Of a stretch of 64,000 nt of DNA, positions 9,571-17,891 are shown piece after piece. A program made the position numbers and the translations under genes. Every line of letters starts with the position of its first letter. Position 1 is the stretch's first letter. Location: assembly GCA_002493515.1 (NCBI GenBank), contig DKYZ01000084.1, positions 1-64,000 on the forward strand, written 5' to 3'. The notes beneath the pieces were generated by a model, which was given only the letters and a program-made list of their open reading frames with translations, was not told the origin of the DNA and did not search any database. This DNA comes from Porphyromonadaceae bacterium UBA7087. GTDB taxonomy: Bacteria > Bacteroidota > Bacteroidia > Bacteroidales > Muribaculaceae.

Positions 9571-9853
9571 GCTCCCCTTTGACTATAAGGTCCACATCGG
9601 CGGGATCCATAAGAATCTCCTTGTCTTTTGCAATCTCCTTTTTCACATAAGCTATGAGCGCAGCAACATCCGTATCCTCCTCATCGGTCACCGAAGCGTC
9701 GAGACTGAGATATCCGTTACGCTCGTAATAGTCCCATATCGTGTCTATCACATACAATATCTCGTCGTTGTCATAACGCTCGTTAACATCGGCAGGAAGC
9801 ATCTCGCGGATGAATTTCACAGCCTTGTCCTCGTCATATTTGTAATCGTCCAT
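9536..9853 (-). CDS. conserved acidic hypothetical protein
   Basis: 105 residues, strongly acidic (MDDYKYDEDKAVKF...), with no signal peptide or membrane segment and predicted mostly helical. I recognise it only as a small Bacteroidetes family of unknown function. It sits between rimM and the OmpA gene on the same strand: 29 bases after rimM, with its 3' end overlapping the OmpA start. The tight spacing and codon pattern support a real gene. Confidence 0.75.
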   Translation of the reverse strand: MDDYKYDEDKAVKFIREMLPADVNERYDNDEILYVIDTIWDYYERNGYLSLDASVTDEEDTDVAALIAYVKKEIAKDKEILMDPADVDLIVKGELAYEQTLEDFI

Positions 9854-9882
9854 AACAATATATTTTTTATCAGGCGTATTGT

Positions 9883-10449
9883 TTATTCATCGTCGTCAGA
9901 GTCATTTACAGTCTCTTTGTCGTTGATGGAGAGAAGACCCTCCGGCACCGTCATCCGCAGCGTCCTGTTATCGTCATCTATGGCGTCGATAAAATCTTCG
10001 GCAAGCGGAAGGTATATTTCCGACCCGTCGGGACGCTCTACAATCAGCAGGACATTCGCCGTATTGTCGTCTATGCCCGAGACCTTCCCTATTATGCCGT
10101 GGCCCGTTATTTCCACGTCATAGCCTGCGAGACCGTCAAGGGAATGTATATCCTCCTCCCCGACAAAATCCCGCACGTCTTCCTTTCGTCCGAATATGGT
10201 CTTGTTGACAAACTTACGTGCCTCTCCCTCGCTGTCCACACCCTCCAGCTTAAGCAGACATGCGGATGAGCCCTTTGGACGCCAGCTCTCAGTGTAGAAA
10301 GGCACGAAAATGCCGTCAAGATCTATTATCAGAGGATAATCCTCGTCAAGAAAGTCCTCGTCGATATCAAGCACGGCATTCAGCTCGCCCTTCAGTGCGT
10401 GCGTCTTTTGGAATTTTCCTATCGGAAAAAGGTCTTCTTCCCTTATCAT
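9883..10449 (-). CDS. rimM: ribosome maturation factor RimM
   Basis: Cytoplasmic 30S-assembly factor that binds S19 and helps mature the 3' domain of 16S rRNA. The N-terminal RimM domain covers about residues 5-90 (LFPIGKFQKTHALKGELN is the typical opening). A PRC-barrel covers about 95-170 (DGLAGYDVEITGHGIIGKVSGIDD). The C-terminus is an acidic tail. Length 188 is normal. It lies 21 bases downstream of murA in a housekeeping cluster. Confidence 0.93.
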   Translation of the reverse strand: MIREEDLFPIGKFQKTHALKGELNAVLDIDEDFLDEDYPLIIDLDGIFVPFYTESWRPKGSSACLLKLEGVDSEGEARKFVNKTIFGRKEDVRDFVGEEDIHSLDGLAGYDVEITGHGIIGKVSGIDDNTANVLLIVERPDGSEIYLPLAEDFIDAIDDDNRTLRMTVPEGLLSINDKETVNDSDDDE

Positions 10450-10470
10450 TATTCTTTATTCTTTCTCTTT

Positions 10471-11778
10471 TTATTCTCTAATGATTCTGGCTCCGATACG
10501 GTTCAGACGTTCGTCGATTTTCTCATATCCGCGGTCGATCTGGTCGATGTTGTGGATACGGCTCGTTCCCCTCGCCCCCATCGCCGCGATAAGCAGGGCA
10601 ACGCCGGCCCGTATGTCGGGCGAAACCATGTCGGCGGCAAGAAGCGAATTGAATTTGCCCGAGCCTATTACGGCGGCACGATGCGGGTCGCATAGAATTA
10701 TGCGTGCCCCCATGTCTATGAGCTTGTCTACGAAAAAGAGCCTGCTCTCAAACATCTTCTGATGTATCAGCACGCTTCCCCTCGCCTGAGTCGCCACTAC
10801 CAGAAACACACTGAGCAAATCGGGAGAGAGTCCCGGCCACGGAGCATCGGCAAAGGTCATGATGGAGCCGTCGATGAAGGTCTCTATCTCATGGATTTCC
10901 TTCTGGTCTATGCGTATGTCGTCTCCCTCCACCCGCATATCTATACCCAGACGCCTGAATGTGTCAGGAATGATGCCGAGATCCTTCACTCCCACATTTT
11001 TGAGCAACACGTTGCTTCCTGTCATAGCCGCCATGCCGATGAAGCTCCCTACCTCTATCATGTCGGGCAGCATCCTGTGGGCTGCGCCCCCCAAAGCGGT
11101 GGTTCCGGTGATTGTAAGCAGGTTGGATCCGATGCCCTCTATCCTGGCGCCCATCCTTACCAGCATCCGGCAAAGCTGCTGGATGTATGGCTCGCAGGCG
11201 GCATTGTAGATGGTAGTCACCCCTTCGGCAAGAACCGCTGCCATTATGAGGTTGGCGGTTCCGGTTATCGACGCCTCGTCAAGAAGGATATAGGTGCCTC
11301 TCAATCTGTCGCCGACCTGGATCTGATATACCTTCTTGGCGGAATCATATGTAAAGTCGGCTCCAAGTTTCTGAAGCCCGAGGAAATGCGTGTCAAGACG
11401 ACGGCGGCCGATCTTGTCGCCACCGGGTTTTGGCAGGATGGCTCTTCCGAACCGGGCGAGAAGGGGCCCTATCACCATCACGGAGCCCCGGAGTGTCTGC
11501 GCAGTAATCCTGAACTCATCGGTATCGAGATAACTGAGATCTATATTCTTAGCCTCAAACTCGCAGGTATGCCTGTCGATATGTCGTGTCGCCACTCCCA
11601 GCGCCTCCAGAAGCGATATGAGATTCCTTACGTCAAGAATATCGGGAATGTTCTCTATCACCACTTTCTCCGGGGTGAGGAGAACGGCGCATATCACCTC
11701 AAGGGCCTCATTCTTGGCTCCCTGCGGATATATTGTCCCCTCAAGGCGATGTCCGCCCTCTACAACGAACGTACTCAT
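10471..11778 (-). CDS. murA: UDP-N-acetylglucosamine 1-carboxyvinyltransferase (Asp variant)
   Basis: First committed step of peptidoglycan synthesis: transfers enolpyruvate from PEP to UDP-GlcNAc. 435 residues, EPSP-synthase fold; GAKNEALEVICAVLL near 20 and the active-site loop LPKPGGDKIGRRRLDTHF near 115. The residue aligned with the fosfomycin-reactive Cys (PGGCxIGxR in E. coli) is Asp121, codon 11416..11418. Cys-to-Asp MurA enzymes are active but not alkylated by fosfomycin. The first four bases overlap the DUF4290 stop codon (ATGA). Confidence 0.95.
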   Translation of the reverse strand: MSTFVVEGGHRLEGTIYPQGAKNEALEVICAVLLTPEKVVIENIPDILDVRNLISLLEALGVATRHIDRHTCEFEAKNIDLSYLDTDEFRITAQTLRGSVMVIGPLLARFGRAILPKPGGDKIGRRRLDTHFLGLQKLGADFTYDSAKKVYQIQVGDRLRGTYILLDEASITGTANLIMAAVLAEGVTTIYNAACEPYIQQLCRMLVRMGARIEGIGSNLLTITGTTALGGAAHRMLPDMIEVGSFIGMAAMTGSNVLLKNVGVKDLGIIPDTFRRLGIDMRVEGDDIRIDQKEIHEIETFIDGSIMTFADAPWPGLSPDLLSVFLVVATQARGSVLIHQKMFESRLFFVDKLIDMGARIILCDPHRAAVIGSGKFNSLLAADMVSPDIRAGVALLIAAMGARGTSRIHNIDQIDRGYEKIDERLNRIGARIIRE

Positions 11779-12368
11779 TTCTTTTTCTTCTTTTTGGCGT
11801 TTCCAGTCTGTGCCGCCTCCACGAAATCAGGCAGGCGATAGTCGGGGGCAAGAAGGATTCTTCCTTCCGACATGTCGGCGAGGTCTGCCGCCACCCTTTC
11901 ATTGGAGGCCCCCTCCTTGATGTGGAGGGTAAGAAGTTTCTTCATCTGTGTGGCCACGAGATATATCAGCTCCTCCTTCTCCGGACTCTCGTCCATGGAA
12001 GCGACCCTGTCAACCATAAGCTGGATATTCTTGCCATACTGCCTTCTTTTGCTTATGTTGCGGCTGTAAGGTATCGGATGAGGCACTTTCCTGGTCTCCT
12101 CCTCAGTCACCACATCGTAAGGGAAGTCGACATCGAGCGAGAATCCCGACATTATGTTGAGATGGTCCCAGAGTTTCTGGCGGTCGCCATGGTCGCCGAC
12201 AAATTCCGGGAAGAGAGTGGCCATGGCGTCCACAATCCTGTAGGCGCACTGGGTGCGTTCATCGCGGTCGGATATGCCCACGCAGTAGTCTATCATCTGC
12301 TGCACATTGCGACCATATTCTGGAAGTATGAGTTTCTTGAGATTGGTGTTATAGGGAATCAGTTTCAT
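11775..12368 (-). CDS. DUF4290 family protein
   Basis: Bacteroidetes-restricted cytoplasmic family of unknown function. The start chosen is ATG 12368 (MKLIPYNTNLKKLILPEYGRN, the conserved opening). Starting further upstream would run into tsaB. 197 residues with the conserved helical segments NVQQMIDYC and PIPYSRNISKRRQYGKN. The C-terminus ends in a run of six lysines. Its stop overlaps the murA start by four bases, suggesting translational coupling. Confidence 0.88.
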   Translation of the reverse strand: MKLIPYNTNLKKLILPEYGRNVQQMIDYCVGISDRDERTQCAYRIVDAMATLFPEFVGDHGDRQKLWDHLNIMSGFSLDVDFPYDVVTEEETRKVPHPIPYSRNISKRRQYGKNIQLMVDRVASMDESPEKEELIYLVATQMKKLLTLHIKEGASNERVAADLADMSEGRILLAPDYRLPDFVEAAQTGNAKKKKKK

Positions 12369-12390
12369 TTCTTTTGATTTTAGTGTGAAG

Positions 12391-13113
12391 TCATTCAGCG
12401 TTGCCTGCCGAAGCCCCGGCAAGGACTCTGTTCTTTGGCACTGTGGTCTGATACTCTTTAAGATACTGAGGCACTGAATATGCCAGGTCAATGAAATCAT
12501 TCTCACGGAATGCCTTTTCCGAGAGAGCGAGCATATCGCGGGCGTGAGGCTCCAGGTCGTCTATCCAATGGGCATCGGCAATCTGCGCCACGCTTTTGAA
12601 TTTTTCCGCGCCGTCGCCGAAAAAATAGATCCTGCGGCCAGCAGGAAGATTGGAATAAGATGTTTCGTCGAGGATGAGCGGACCGCATTCAGTCAACGGA
12701 TGCAACGCGAAATCATAAGCACACGTGAAAACTTCCATGCGCCGGGCATCGATCATCGGCACAAGCACCTCGTCGCCCTGCCAGTCAAAGCTGCGGAACA
12801 TTGCCTTTACAGCCAGTATCTGCAGTGTGGAAACCCCGATGAGCGGTATTCCCAGGCTGAAGCAAAGTCCCTTGGCAAGCGAGAGGCCGATACGCAGACC
12901 GGTGTATGAACCTGGACCGATGCTCACCGCCACTGCGTCAAGCTTCTCATCTTTACGCTTGAGTTCCTCCAGACATTTCTCCACAAACGGCGCAAGCCTG
13001 ACGGCATGGTTCATTCCCTCAGTGTCCTCAAGCTGATATTCCACAGCCCCGTCCTTGGTAAGAGCGACGCTGCAGATCTTCGATGATGTCTCTATATTCA
13101 GTATTATAGCCAT
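12391..13113 (-). CDS. tsaB: tRNA threonylcarbamoyladenosine biosynthesis protein TsaB
   Basis: Partner of TsaD (with TsaE) in making t6A37 of ANN-decoding tRNAs. ASKHA-fold protein, 240 residues: N-terminal ILNIETSSKICSVAL, then GMNHAVRLAPFV and VSIGPGSYTGLRIGLSLAKGL, the TsaB signature. It starts the tsaB-DUF4290-murA-rimM run, 22 bases before DUF4290. Confidence 0.93.
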   Translation of the reverse strand: MAIILNIETSSKICSVALTKDGAVEYQLEDTEGMNHAVRLAPFVEKCLEELKRKDEKLDAVAVSIGPGSYTGLRIGLSLAKGLCFSLGIPLIGVSTLQILAVKAMFRSFDWQGDEVLVPMIDARRMEVFTCAYDFALHPLTECGPLILDETSYSNLPAGRRIYFFGDGAEKFKSVAQIADAHWIDDLEPHARDMLALSEKAFRENDFIDLAYSVPQYLKEYQTTVPKNRVLAGASAGNAE

Positions 13114-13144
13114 TATCTATCTGACTTATTCTTTTTACTATGGT

Positions 13145-14725
13145 TTATTCATCCATCACGCCATTTAATGAGGCATGGATGGAATCGACGCATCTCCGCC
13201 CGTCGATGGCGGCTGACACTATTCCTCCCGCGTAGCCGGCGCCCTCTCCTGCGGGATATAGCCCCTCGACGCAGACATGGCGGAGAGTCTCCCTGTCGCG
13301 CGGTATTCTGACCGGGCTCGATGTGCGCGACTCCAGGCCGATCAATTGCGCCTTGTCGCTGAGGAATCCTTTCCTCATGCGGTCAAACGCCTTGAAACCC
13401 TCGCGTAGCCGCTCGGAGATGAAGGGAGGAAGAAGTTGGTCGAGGCGTGCCGGATGTATCCCAGGCGCGAACGACGTCCTCAGCGTTTCTTTCGAGTCCC
13501 GCCCCTCCACGAAATCAGTCATGATCTGGGAAGGCGCGTTAAGACTGTCGCCGGATTCCTTGAAAAATCTCTTCTCAAGCTCCTCCTGCAAAGCCATAAG
13601 CTCGAAAGGGCCTTCCGATTCGTATTGGGGAAAATCCCCGGGACGAATCTCGACAACCATTCCCGAGTTTGCCCATTGGCTTGCACGCGCTGACGCCGAC
13701 ATGCCGTTGACCACGCTTTCTCCGGGAGCCGATGCGGCCGGAACCACCACTCCCCCCGGGCACATGCAGAAGGAATAGACGCCTCTCCCCTCAACCTGCG
13801 TCACAAAACTGTATTCGGCAGCCGGAAGATACTTTCCACGCCCCTCCTTGCTGTGATACTGCAGCCTGTCTATCAGCCCCTGCGGATGCTCAAGCCTGAC
13901 ACCCATGGCGAATCCCTTTGCCTCAAGCCCCACACCCTGGGAATGGAGCATGCGGTAGACGTCTCTGGCCGAATGCCCGGTAGCGAGAACCACCGGACCC
14001 CGGTATTCCCGGCCATCCTCTGTCCTTACTCCCGAGACTTTTCCGTTTTCCATAACAAGTTCGGTCACTTTGCTTGAAAAATGGATCTCTCCACCGTTGG
14101 CCTTGATGGTCTCCCTTATGTTTTTTATAACGCCCGGAAGCTTGTCGCTCCCTATGTGGGGATGAGCGTCTATGAGCACATCTTCCGAAGCCCCGTGCTG
14201 ATGGAGAAGCGACAAGACATCTCCGACATTACCGCGCTTCTTGCTCCGGGTGAAGAGTTTCCCGTCGCTGTAGGCCCCGGCTCCGCCCTCGCCGAAGCAA
14301 TAGTTGGAATCCGGATCCACAATCCCCTCGCGGCTTATCCGGGCCAGGTCGAGACGTCTGGAGTCGACATCCTTTCCCCTCTCAAGCAAAACAGGCCGCA
14401 TCCCGAGCTCGATTGCCCTTAAAGCGCCGAAAAGGCCCGCTGGCCCGGCTCCGACAATCACTACTTCCGGAGCATCTGCGGCCACCGGACGGAAATCCAC
14501 AGGCTTATAGTCTCCGCTCACATCCTCGTCGTCGCCCCATGCCACCCTGACCGTGAGGTTTACCTTGACATCCTTGCCGCGGGCATCGATCGAACGGCGG
14601 ATTACCCGGAGACCGTTAACCTTGGCAACCCCCTTCAGCGCCTTGTCGCGTAAAGACGCGGCAAGAAGGAGATTCCTGTCGGCGGCCACCTTCGGACTGA
14701 CTTTCAGCTCTATATCTTTCTGCAT
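13145..14725 (-). CDS. FAD-dependent dehydrogenase (COG2509-type)
   Basis: Uncharacterised NAD(P)/FAD-dependent oxidoreductase of 526 residues. An N-terminal domain of about 80 residues precedes the Rossmann FAD site EVVIVGAGPAGLFGALRA (88-105). A second nucleotide-binding signature GPVVLATGHSARDVYRML is near 245, and the C-terminal FAD contact GLYPAGEGAGYAGGIVSAA near 490. The reaction is unknown. It is transcribed from its own promoter at 14800..14807, divergently from the HAD gene, and ends 31 bases before tsaB. Confidence 0.88.
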   Translation of the reverse strand: MQKDIELKVSPKVAADRNLLLAASLRDKALKGVAKVNGLRVIRRSIDARGKDVKVNLTVRVAWGDDEDVSGDYKPVDFRPVAADAPEVVIVGAGPAGLFGALRAIELGMRPVLLERGKDVDSRRLDLARISREGIVDPDSNYCFGEGGAGAYSDGKLFTRSKKRGNVGDVLSLLHQHGASEDVLIDAHPHIGSDKLPGVIKNIRETIKANGGEIHFSSKVTELVMENGKVSGVRTEDGREYRGPVVLATGHSARDVYRMLHSQGVGLEAKGFAMGVRLEHPQGLIDRLQYHSKEGRGKYLPAAEYSFVTQVEGRGVYSFCMCPGGVVVPAASAPGESVVNGMSASARASQWANSGMVVEIRPGDFPQYESEGPFELMALQEELEKRFFKESGDSLNAPSQIMTDFVEGRDSKETLRTSFAPGIHPARLDQLLPPFISERLREGFKAFDRMRKGFLSDKAQLIGLESRTSSPVRIPRDRETLRHVCVEGLYPAGEGAGYAGGIVSAAIDGRRCVDSIHASLNGVMDE

Positions 14726-14799
14726 TTCTGTCTTGGGATTGATGTTACGCCACGCAAACGGCTTGTTGAAGCCACGCGGCGGCCTTTCTATTTTTGATG

Positions 14800-14807
14800 C
14801 AAAGTTA
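14800..14807 (-). promoter_or_regulatory. -7 promoter box of the FAD dehydrogenase gene
   Basis: The minus strand reads TAACTTTG, an exact TAnnTTTG box, giving a start near 14795 and a leader of about 70 bases. It is back to back with the HAD promoter at 14840..14847. Confidence 0.7.
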
Positions 14808-14839
14808 CGAATTTAAACCCGTATATCGTTATTTTTGTT

Positions 14840-14847
14840 TAATTTTG
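14840..14847 (+). promoter_or_regulatory. -7 promoter box of the HAD gene
   Basis: TAATTTTG, an exact match to TAnnTTTG. Transcription should start near 14852, which excludes an in-frame start at 14835 and favours the ATGs at 14889-14910. Confidence 0.7.
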
Positions 14848-14906
14848 CAACTGAATTTTGTATTATCTTCATTATATCCGCCCTTTATATGATAGGATCT
14901 GTGCCC

Positions 14907-15563
14907 ATGATGGGCTTTCTGTTTGATCTCGACGGAGTGCTCGTCGACAGCGAAAAGCAATATACCCGGATTTGGGAAAGCATCAACAGCGAATTTCCGA
15001 CTGGCGTCGACGATATGCCCCAGCGAATCAAAGGCACAACCCTCGACAAGATTCTCTCCGAGTATTATCCCGATGCAGAGGTAAGGAAAAAAGTCACGGC
15101 CCGGCTTTATGAGCTTGAGGCAAAAATGGTCTATGCCATGACTCCAGGCGCGAGTGAGCTTCTCGACAAGCTTGCCAACCGGATAGTCGGGGTGGCCCTT
15201 GTCACGAGCAGCGACTCCCATAAGATGAAGCATCTTTGGAAAGACCTGAAGGATCTGAAGAAATGCTTCAATGTGATAATCGACGCCACGCAGGTGACTC
15301 GCTCCAAACCAGACCCGCAGGGCTATCTGCTCGCTGCCCGCAGCCTGAATGCCGATCCGGAGGCCTGCGTGGTCTTCGAGGACTCGCTCCAGGGGGTCAA
15401 GGCAGGGAAAGCCGCCGGATGCTATGTGGTCGGTGTCGCGGGGACACTCAAAAGAGAGGTCATAGAGCCTTATTGCGACCGCGTTGTGGACTCTCTTGAG
15501 GAGATTGATCCGGATGAGATCATCAGCCGGTTGATTACAAGAACTTCAGAACACGACTTTTAA
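14907..15563 (+). CDS. HAD superfamily hydrolase (beta-phosphoglucomutase-like)
   Basis: Haloacid-dehalogenase phosphatase or sugar-phosphate mutase. Motif I FLFDLDGVLVDSE lies at the very start; motif II (VTSSDSHKMKHL), motif III Lys (TRSKPDPQGYLLAA) and motif IV (CVVFEDSLQGVKAGKAAG) follow. A helical cap lies between motifs I and II. About 218 residues from the chosen ATG at 14907; ATG 14889 would add six residues. The substrate cannot be assigned. The stop is 4 bases before rarA, so the two are co-transcribed. Confidence 0.88.
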   Translation: MMGFLFDLDGVLVDSEKQYTRIWESINSEFPTGVDDMPQRIKGTTLDKILSEYYPDAEVRKKVTARLYELEAKMVYAMTPGASELLDKLANRIVGVALVTSSDSHKMKHLWKDLKDLKKCFNVIIDATQVTRSKPDPQGYLLAARSLNADPEACVVFEDSLQGVKAGKAAGCYVVGVAGTLKREVIEPYCDRVVDSLEEIDPDEIISRLITRTSEHDF

Positions 15564-15567
15564 TAAC

Positions 15568-16854
15568 ATGAATATTCCTCTCGCGGAACGTCTACGCCCG
15601 GTCACTCTCGATGATTACATAGGTCAGACACATCTTGTCGGGCCCGGCGGAATAATACGCCGTATGATCGAAGGGGGGCGCATAAGCTCTTTCATCCTGT
15701 GGGGACCTCCCGGCGTAGGAAAGACAACGCTTGCCAAAATAATAGCCCATACGATTGACGTCCCTTTCTTCACCCTCAGCGCCGTCTCCTCGGGAGTAAA
15801 GGAGGTGAGGGAGGTCATCGAGCGATGCAAGGCGGAGCTGAACAGTGTCTTTGCCAAGGGACGCCCTATACTGTTTATCGATGAGATCCACCGTTTCAGC
15901 AAATCGCAGCAGGATTCCCTGCTCGGAGCAGTGGAACAGGGGATTGTGACGCTCATAGGAGCGACAACGGAGAATCCCAGCTTCGAGGTGATCCGCCCGC
16001 TCCTGTCACGCTCGCAGGTCTACACGCTGAAGCCTCTCGACAAGGAGAACCTCGAGACCCTGCTTCACCGTGCCCTGGAGAAGGATGACATACTGAAGGA
16101 ACGGGATGTGAAGGTTGAATCCACCGACGCCCTGTTCCGTTATTCCGGGGGTGACGCCCGGAAGTTGCTTAATATAATAGACCTTCTCGAGCAATCTACC
16201 CCTGCGGAGGAGACGGTTGTGATCAACGACAAGGCCGTGACTGAACGTCTGCAGGAGAATCCCGCGGCCTACGACCGCAACGGAGAGATGCATTATGACA
16301 TCATCTCCGCTTTTATAAAGTCCATCCGGGGAAGTGACCCCCAGGCAGCCGTCTATTGGCTGGCTCGCATGGTAGCCGGAGGGGAAGACCCCGCCTTCAT
16401 AGCCAGGCGGCTTGTGATTCTCGCCTCGGAAGACATCGGGCTCGCGGATCCCAACGCCCTTCTGCTCGCAAACGCCACTTTCGACGCCCTTCAGAAAATA
16501 GGTTGGCCGGAGGGACGCATAATTCTTTCGGAATGCGCCGTCTATCTCGCCAATTCTCCGAAGAGCAACTCCGCCTATATGGCCATCGCCGCGGCTATGG
16601 AGGAGGTGGGCCGCACGGGAGACCTCCCGGTGCCTCTCCATCTCAGGAATGCTCCTACCAAGCTGATGAAAGACCTTGGGTATCATGAGGGTTACAAATA
16701 TGCCCACGATTACGAAGGAAATTTCGTCAGCCAGCAATATCTGCCCGACGGACTCGTGAACTCCCGCTTCTGGACTGCCGGCAACAACGCTCAGGAAGCC
16801 AGGATGCAACAGCGTCTCGACCAGCTCAATGGCATCGGCCGGCAAACAAATTAA
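15568..16854 (+). CDS. rarA: replication-associated recombination protein A (MgsA/RarA AAA+ ATPase)
   Basis: AAA+ clamp-loader-like ATPase acting at stalled replication forks. Walker A GPPGVGKTT at residues 46-54, Walker B ILFIDEIHRF near 101-110, sensor 1 GATTENPSF and the sensor-2 region GGDARKLLN. The C-terminal MgsA domain (YWLARMVAGGEDPAFIARRL, then SEDIGLADPNALLLA) forms the tetramerisation part. 428 residues, full length. Confidence 0.94.
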   Translation: MNIPLAERLRPVTLDDYIGQTHLVGPGGIIRRMIEGGRISSFILWGPPGVGKTTLAKIIAHTIDVPFFTLSAVSSGVKEVREVIERCKAELNSVFAKGRPILFIDEIHRFSKSQQDSLLGAVEQGIVTLIGATTENPSFEVIRPLLSRSQVYTLKPLDKENLETLLHRALEKDDILKERDVKVESTDALFRYSGGDARKLLNIIDLLEQSTPAEETVVINDKAVTERLQENPAAYDRNGEMHYDIISAFIKSIRGSDPQAAVYWLARMVAGGEDPAFIARRLVILASEDIGLADPNALLLANATFDALQKIGWPEGRIILSECAVYLANSPKSNSAYMAIAAAMEEVGRTGDLPVPLHLRNAPTKLMKDLGYHEGYKYAHDYEGNFVSQQYLPDGLVNSRFWTAGNNAQEARMQQRLDQLNGIGRQTN

Positions 16855-16910
16855 GCGCATAGGCGTTTAAACGGTAACACCACTATTCATTTATTCAACT
16901 AAGATCAATT

Positions 16911-17669
16911 ATGAAGAATCTGTTACTGACCGCCTGCGCGTCATTGCTTTCTACAGTCGCTTTCGCGGCTAACTCCGTGGTAGACTCGCCCAACAATCAC
17001 CCCTATCTCGGGATAAGGGGTAGCTTCGACCTCTCCATACCCGGCAGCTATCATGTCGGCAACGCAAGCGCCGACATCTTTGAGAACGGCCCGGGCATAG
17101 GACTCGGACTTGTCTACAATATCCCCCTCGTGGCCAATCTGTACATAGAGCCGGGCATCGACCTCTATTATAATACGTGTGGCATCGACCTCGGCGATGA
17201 CGACTGGGACGACGACTGGGACGATGATGACTGGGACGACTGGGATGATTGGGATGACGATGACGCTCCCGGCTTCATCAAATGGAGGAACCACTCGCTC
17301 CGGAAGTTCGGAATGCGCGTCCCGGTGCAGCTGGGATACCATTTCGACTTCACCAATATGTTCAGGTTCCACATATTCACGGGGCCGGTGCTCAACCTGG
17401 GCTTCTCCAACGACTACTACCTCACAAGCGAGGAGGTGGCCGGAATCAGGTATCATGAGTCTGGCTCAATGTACAGCGAGGACAACGGCCTCTTCCAGAT
17501 GAACCGTTTCGACTGCGCCTGGCGTGTAGGCGTGGGATTCAACGTCCAGGACATCTTCATCGGATTCAGCGGGGATATGGGCATGGTCAATCTTGTCAGG
17601 CATAATCATGACGGCAAGCTGAAATACAGGGAAAACGCGTTCCATTTCACACTTGGCTATAATTTCTGA
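16911..17669 (+). CDS. porin-family outer-membrane beta-barrel protein with an Asp/Trp tract
   Basis: Exported 252-residue protein: signal peptide 1-20 (ending FAANS), then alternating beta strands and a terminal aromatic residue (HFTLGYNF), the pattern of a small outer-membrane barrel. Residues 96-118 (DNA 17196..17264) are only Asp and Trp, 18 Asp and 5 Trp in DDDW/DDW units, predicted to form a loop outside the barrel. Frame and codon use continue smoothly on both sides, so this is not a frameshift. Function unknown; the tract could bind divalent metal or a surface. Confidence 0.75.
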   Translation: MKNLLLTACASLLSTVAFAANSVVDSPNNHPYLGIRGSFDLSIPGSYHVGNASADIFENGPGIGLGLVYNIPLVANLYIEPGIDLYYNTCGIDLGDDDWDDDWDDDDWDDWDDWDDDDAPGFIKWRNHSLRKFGMRVPVQLGYHFDFTNMFRFHIFTGPVLNLGFSNDYYLTSEEVAGIRYHESGSMYSEDNGLFQMNRFDCAWRVGVGFNVQDIFIGFSGDMGMVNLVRHNHDGKLKYRENAFHFTLGYNF

Positions 17670-17725
17670 GAGAGGAGGCAATCCCCCCGCACTCTCCTTG
17701 ACAAGCATTATTCAAACCCCATCAG

Positions 17726-17756
17726 GAGCCTTCGCCACATAAGCGGAGGCTTTTTT
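17726..17756 (+). terminator. intrinsic terminator after the porin-like gene
   Basis: Stem GCCTTCGC / GCGGAGGC (one G-U pair) with a 7-base loop, followed by six T. It ends the transcript before the serC promoter. Confidence 0.8.
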
Positions 17757-17785
17757 CATCATTTTTCCATTTTTTAGCCCTTTAA

Positions 17786-17817
17786 TTTTGTCAGTCGAAA
17801 TAAATGGATTAAATTTG
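17786..17817 (+). promoter_or_regulatory. promoter of serC-serA
   Basis: A -33 TTTTG (17786..17790) and a -7 TAAATTTG (17810..17817) are separated by 19 bases, the expected spacing. The -33 overlaps a second potential -7 box, TAATTTTG at 17783..17790. The predicted leader is about 70 bases. Confidence 0.7.
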
Positions 17818-17891
17818 CAGAGAAGTCCGTCGGCTCACACTTGACGGAGATCGCGACTTCGAAGTTTCATAATATAAAAAAACAACCATAC

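Noticed and set aside
10762..11841. Long open frame antisense to murA
   Set aside because: The opposite strand encodes full-length MurA; this frame is a GC-codon shadow.
17196..17264. Asp/Trp tract as a sequencing or frameshift artefact
   Set aside because: Reading frame and protein character are continuous on both sides; shifting frame destroys the flanking barrel strands.
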